DNA of 64,000 nt from Fodinibacter sp963800505 (lineage in GTDB: Bacteria; Actinomycetota; Actinomycetes; Actinomycetales; Dermatophilaceae): contig CAWDBL010000032.1 in the NCBI GenBank assembly GCA_963800505.1, forward strand, positions 1 to 64,000, given 5' to 3'. A model generated the notes under the pieces. That model ran no database searches. It saw nothing but the letters and a program-made list of their open reading frames with translations, and was not told where the DNA came from. Position numbers and translations under genes: made by a program. Numbering within the stretch: the stretch's first letter is position 1; each line of letters begins with the position of its first letter. Below, piece by piece: positions 61,096 through 64,000 of the stretch.

Positions 61096-62030
61096 TGCGG
61101 GTCCTGCTCGCGCTGGGCGGCAACGCGATGACCGGGCCGGACGGCAGTGCCACCCCGGCCGCTCAGATCGAGGCGGTCGGTGTCGCGATGCGCGCCGCCG
61201 CCCGGCTGGTCGCCGCCGGCCACGAGCTCGTCATCACCCACGGCAACGGCCCCCAGGTCGGCAACATCCTGGTCAAGAACGAGCTCGCGGCGCACGTCGT
61301 GCCGCCGGTGCCGCTCGACTGGTGCGGCGCCCAGACGCAGGGCACCCTCGGCTTCACCATCCTCGATGCCCTCGACGACGCGCTCGCGGATGCCGGTGTG
61401 CTCCGCCCGGTGGCCGCGCTGGTCACCCGCACCCTCGTCGACCGCGACGACCCCGGCTTCACCACCCCCACCAAGCCGATCGGGCGCTACCTGCCGCGCG
61501 AGCAGACGCAGACGTTGATCGAGCACGGGCAGTTCTGGCAGGACCGCGGCGAGAAGGGCTGGCGCCGGGTGGTCGCCTCCCCCGAGCCGCTCGAGGTGCT
61601 CGACGTCGGGCCGGTGCGCGTGCTGCTCGAGGCCGGCCACGTCGTCGTCGCGGCCGGTGGCGGCGGCATCCCCGTCGTCCGTGAGCCCGATGGCCACCTG
61701 CGCGGCGTCGAGGCCGTCATCGACAAGGACCTCACCGCAGCCCTGCTCGCCGCCACCTTGGCCGCCGACGTGCTCGTCATCGCCACCGACGTCGACCACG
61801 CCGCGGTCGGCTGGGGCACCCCGCAGCAGCGCGAGCTCGGCCGGGTGACCCTCAGCGAGATGCAGGCGTATGCCTCGGACGGCCAGTTCGCGTCGGGGTC
61901 GATGGGCCCCAAGGTCGACGCGGCCACCCGGTTCGTCGCCGGCGGCGGCCCGCGCAGCGTCATCACCTCGCTCACACACATCACCGAGGCCGTCGAAGGG
62001 GCGTTCGGTACCGTCATCGAACCGGGCTGA
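61092..62030 (+). CDS. arcC: Carbamate kinase
   Basis: This 312-residue protein has the carbamate kinase features LLALGGNAM, ITHGNGPQVGNILVKNELA, LDWCGAQTQGTLGF, VVAAGGGGIPVV and GSMGPKVDAATRFV. It converts carbamoyl phosphate plus ADP to ATP, ammonia and carbon dioxide. No arginine deiminase or ornithine carbamoyltransferase gene is nearby, so the carbamoyl phosphate is more likely to come from the FdrA-AllG-AllH enzyme at 28278-32028 or a similar source. It overlaps the CoA-transferase stop. Confidence 0.93.
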   Translation: MMRVLLALGGNAMTGPDGSATPAAQIEAVGVAMRAAARLVAAGHELVITHGNGPQVGNILVKNELAAHVVPPVPLDWCGAQTQGTLGFTILDALDDALADAGVLRPVAALVTRTLVDRDDPGFTTPTKPIGRYLPREQTQTLIEHGQFWQDRGEKGWRRVVASPEPLEVLDVGPVRVLLEAGHVVVAAGGGGIPVVREPDGHLRGVEAVIDKDLTAALLAATLAADVLVIATDVDHAAVGWGTPQQRELGRVTLSEMQAYASDGQFASGSMGPKVDAATRFVAGGGPRSVITSLTHITEAVEGAFGTVIEPG

Positions 62031-62050
62031 GCAACGACCGCACCCGAGCC

Positions 62051-62067
62051 GCCGGCAAGGCGCCGGC
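62051..62067. terminator. Short hairpin between arcC and purH
   Basis: GCCGGC is repeated as an inverted pair around AAGGC between two convergent genes, 20 nt after the arcC stop and 18 nt before the purH stop. The stem is short, so this is a weak call. Confidence 0.4.
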
Positions 62068-62084
62068 CACCGTCGATCCGCTCG

Positions 62085-63713
62085 TCAGTGCGCGAAGTGG
62101 CGGGTGCCGGTGAAGTACATCGTCACCCCGGCCGCCTGAGCCGCCTCGACCACCTCGGCGTCACGCATCGACCCACCGGGCGCCACGACCGCGCGCACCC
62201 CGGCGTCGAGCAGCACCTGCAGGCCGTCGGCGAAGGGGAAGAACGCGTCGGATGCCGCGACGGCGCCGCGCGCCCGCTCCTCACCGGCCCGCGACACGGC
62301 CAGGTGGCACGAGTCGACCCGGTTGACCTGACCCATGCCGATGCCGACCGAGGCGCCGCCGCGGGCGAGCAGGATGGCGTTGGACTTCACCGCGCGGATG
62401 GCCCGCCACGCGAACTGCAGGTCGTCGAGGGTGGCCTCGTCGGCCGGCTCGCCCGACACCAGGCGCCAGTGGGCCGCGTCGTCGCCGCCGGTGACGGTGC
62501 CGTCGTCGCCGGTCACCACGGCCTCCACGGTGTCGCGCTGCTGCATGAGCAGGCCGCCGCCGATCGGGCGCACCTCGGCGCCCGTACGCACGGGCGCTGC
62601 GCACTCGAGCAGCCGGATGTTCTTCTTCGCGGTGAGCACCTCGAGGGCGTCGGCGTCGAAGGCGGGGGCGACGACGACCTCGGTGAAGATGTCGGCCACG
62701 GTGCGCGCCATCTCGGCGGTGACCGGGCGGTTGGTGGCGATGATGCCGCCGAACGCCGACACGGGGTCGCACTCGTGCGCCTTGCGGTGGGCGTCGGCCA
62801 CGTCGGCGCCGACGGCGATGCCGCACGGGTTGGCATGCTTGATGACGGCCACCGTCGGCTGGTCGCCGTGGTCGTAGGCCGCGCGCACCGCGGCATCCGC
62901 GTCGACGTAGTTGTTGTACGACATCTCCTTGCCGTGCAGCTGGGTCGCCTGGGCGAGTGCCGGCTGCGGCTGGAAACCGTTGGTGTACAGGGCTGCTCGC
63001 TGGTGAGGGTTCTCGCCGTACCGGAGCACCGTCGCGCGCTCCCAGGTGGCGCCGGCCCAGGCCGGGAAGCCGGTGCCGTCGGAGCTGTCGGTGTAGGCGT
63101 TGCCCATCCACGACGCGACGTGCACGTCGTAGGTGGCCGTGTGCACGAACGCCTGGGCGGCCAGGCGCGTGCGCTGCTCCAGCGTGAAACCGCCGCCGCG
63201 CACGGCATCCAGCACGTCGCCGTAGGTGGCGGGGTCGGTGACCACCGCGACGCTCGGGTGGTTCTTGGCCGCGGCGCGCACCATCGAGGGGCCGCCGATG
63301 TCGATCTGCTCGACGCACTCGTCGGGGCTGGCGCCCGACGCCACCGTGGCGGCGAACGGGTAGAGGTTGACCACCACCAGCTCGAAGGCCTCCACCCGCA
63401 GCTCGGCGAGCTGCGCCACGTGGTCGGGTTTGCGGGTGTCGGCGAGGATGCCGGCGTGCACCTTCGGGTGCAGCGTCTTGACCCGGCCCTCGAGGCACTC
63501 GGGGAAGCCGGTGAGGTCCTCGACCCTGGTCACCGGCAGGCCGAGCGACTCGATGAGCGCGGCCGAGCCACCGGTGGAGACCAGCGCCACGCCGGCGTCG
63601 TGCAGGCCGCGGACCAGGTCGTCGAGCCCGGTCTTGTCGTAGACGGAGACGAGCGCGCGGCGGACGGGGCGGACGTCCGGCGCGGGGCCGGGGGCGGAGA
63701 CGGCGGCGGACAT
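62085..63713 (-). CDS. purH: AICAR formyltransferase/IMP cyclohydrolase
   Basis: This 542-residue protein is the normal bifunctional PurH. The N-terminal IMP cyclohydrolase half includes RRALVSVYDKTGLDDLVRGL and the LGLPVTRVEDLTGFPECLEGRVKTLHPKVHAGIL block. The AICAR formyltransferase half includes YNNYVDADAAVRAAYDH, the catalytic VIKHANPCGIA and the C-terminal VVAPGGSMRDAEVVEAA. It catalyses the last two steps of IMP synthesis using 10-formyl-THF. It starts at ATG 63713. purN, often directly upstream, is not next to it here. Confidence 0.97.
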   Translation of the reverse strand: MSAAVSAPGPAPDVRPVRRALVSVYDKTGLDDLVRGLHDAGVALVSTGGSAALIESLGLPVTRVEDLTGFPECLEGRVKTLHPKVHAGILADTRKPDHVAQLAELRVEAFELVVVNLYPFAATVASGASPDECVEQIDIGGPSMVRAAAKNHPSVAVVTDPATYGDVLDAVRGGGFTLEQRTRLAAQAFVHTATYDVHVASWMGNAYTDSSDGTGFPAWAGATWERATVLRYGENPHQRAALYTNGFQPQPALAQATQLHGKEMSYNNYVDADAAVRAAYDHGDQPTVAVIKHANPCGIAVGADVADAHRKAHECDPVSAFGGIIATNRPVTAEMARTVADIFTEVVVAPAFDADALEVLTAKKNIRLLECAAPVRTGAEVRPIGGGLLMQQRDTVEAVVTGDDGTVTGGDDAAHWRLVSGEPADEATLDDLQFAWRAIRAVKSNAILLARGGASVGIGMGQVNRVDSCHLAVSRAGEERARGAVAASDAFFPFADGLQVLLDAGVRAVVAPGGSMRDAEVVEAAQAAGVTMYFTGTRHFAH

Positions 63714-63841
63714 GAGGTGCTCCTTGCGGGGTCGGGTCGGTCAGCTCCCGGGGCACCCAGGCGGGCGATGCCCCGACGTGTGACTTCCCGGTGGTGACCC
63801 ACCCTCGCCAGTCGTCGCCCGGAAGTCTAGCGAGCGGCGGG

Positions 63842-64000
63842 TCAGGTGGCGTACGGCGAGGGTGGCAGCGGGTCGGGCCAGGTGCCGCCGAGCACCCGGT
63901 CGACGTGCAGCACGACGACCACCCGCTCGGGGTTGGGCCGGGGCTGCCGGTAGCGCACGGCATACCGCTGCTCGGCGTCGCGCACCGAGTCGGGGTCCTC
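63842..64000 (-). CDS. 3' end of an unknown protein, cut by the window edge
   Basis: The minus strand is open from the edge to a TGA at 63844-63842, 53 codons ending RVLGGTWPDPLPPSPYAT. It is Arg/Pro-rich with a VVVVLHVDRVL strand. The start lies outside the window and I recognise no family. It runs in the same direction as purH and ends 128 nt upstream of it. Confidence 0.5.
   Translation of the reverse strand, partial: EDPDSVRDAEQRYAVRYRQPRPNPERVVVVLHVDRVLGGTWPDPLPPSPYAT

Noticed and set aside
61092..62030. Arginine deiminase pathway
   Set aside because: Only carbamate kinase is present, with no arcA, arcB or arcD homologue in the window.

Overview
The window is high-GC DNA (about 70 percent by eye) with dense coding, GTG starts and many 4-nt ATGA/GTGA gene overlaps. 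This points to an actinobacterium, and I would guess a member of the Intrasporangiaceae/Micrococcales; the taxonomic call is inference, not demonstrated. I see no rRNA, tRNA, CRISPR array, complete insertion sequence or prophage.

Layout. (1) 89-4369: a frameshifted secreted M14 carboxypeptidase and a NYN-domain protein. (2) 4498-17313: a ten-gene, tightly overlapping signalling operon: TelA-like protein, unknown protein, AAA+ ATPase, GlnX-like membrane sensor, GlnH-like lipoprotein, unknown helical protein, PknG-like kinase, PP2C phosphatase, VWA protein and FHA protein. Three of these proteins carry similar Cys4 zinc ribbons. This looks like an enlarged GlnH-GlnX-PknG amino-acid-sensing pathway and is the most interesting system in the window. 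(3) 17336-19378: terminator, ChaA-type antiporter and FolD. (4) 19464-19978: a 63-bp tandem repeat next to a GH6 cellulase remnant. (5) 20112-37575: a nitrogen-heterocycle catabolic region: PucR regulator, ring-opening amidohydrolase (barbiturase/cyanurate hydrolase family), NCS2 permease, two complete molybdenum hydroxylases, the FdrA/AllG/AllH carbamoyltransferase trio, CoxG and a nitrilase-family amidase. (6) 37642-42844: Vps62-like membrane protein, a multicopper oxidase remnant, a 105-bp tandem repeat, and a DUF222/HNH gene behind an SOS-like box. (7) 42893-50911: a GltD-FNR fusion and a very large pyruvate:ferredoxin oxidoreductase. (8) 51100-62030: methyltransferase, hydantoinase/oxoprolinase A and B, NmrA-like protein, guanine-deaminase-like enzyme, small unknown genes, an M36 peptidase remnant, CoA transferase and carbamate kinase. 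(9) 62085-64000: purH and the end of an unknown gene.

How it fits together. Regions 5 and 8 suggest an organism that imports nucleobases or related rings, hydroxylates them with Mo enzymes, opens the ring hydrolytically, and may recover a carbamoyl group as carbamoyl phosphate and then ATP through carbamate kinase. All four genes for secreted degradative or oxidative enzymes in the window (M14, GH6, multicopper oxidase, M36) are frameshifted or have lost their N-terminal part. Tandem repeats lie beside two of these remnants, and a 25-nt repeat is shared between two distant catabolic genes.
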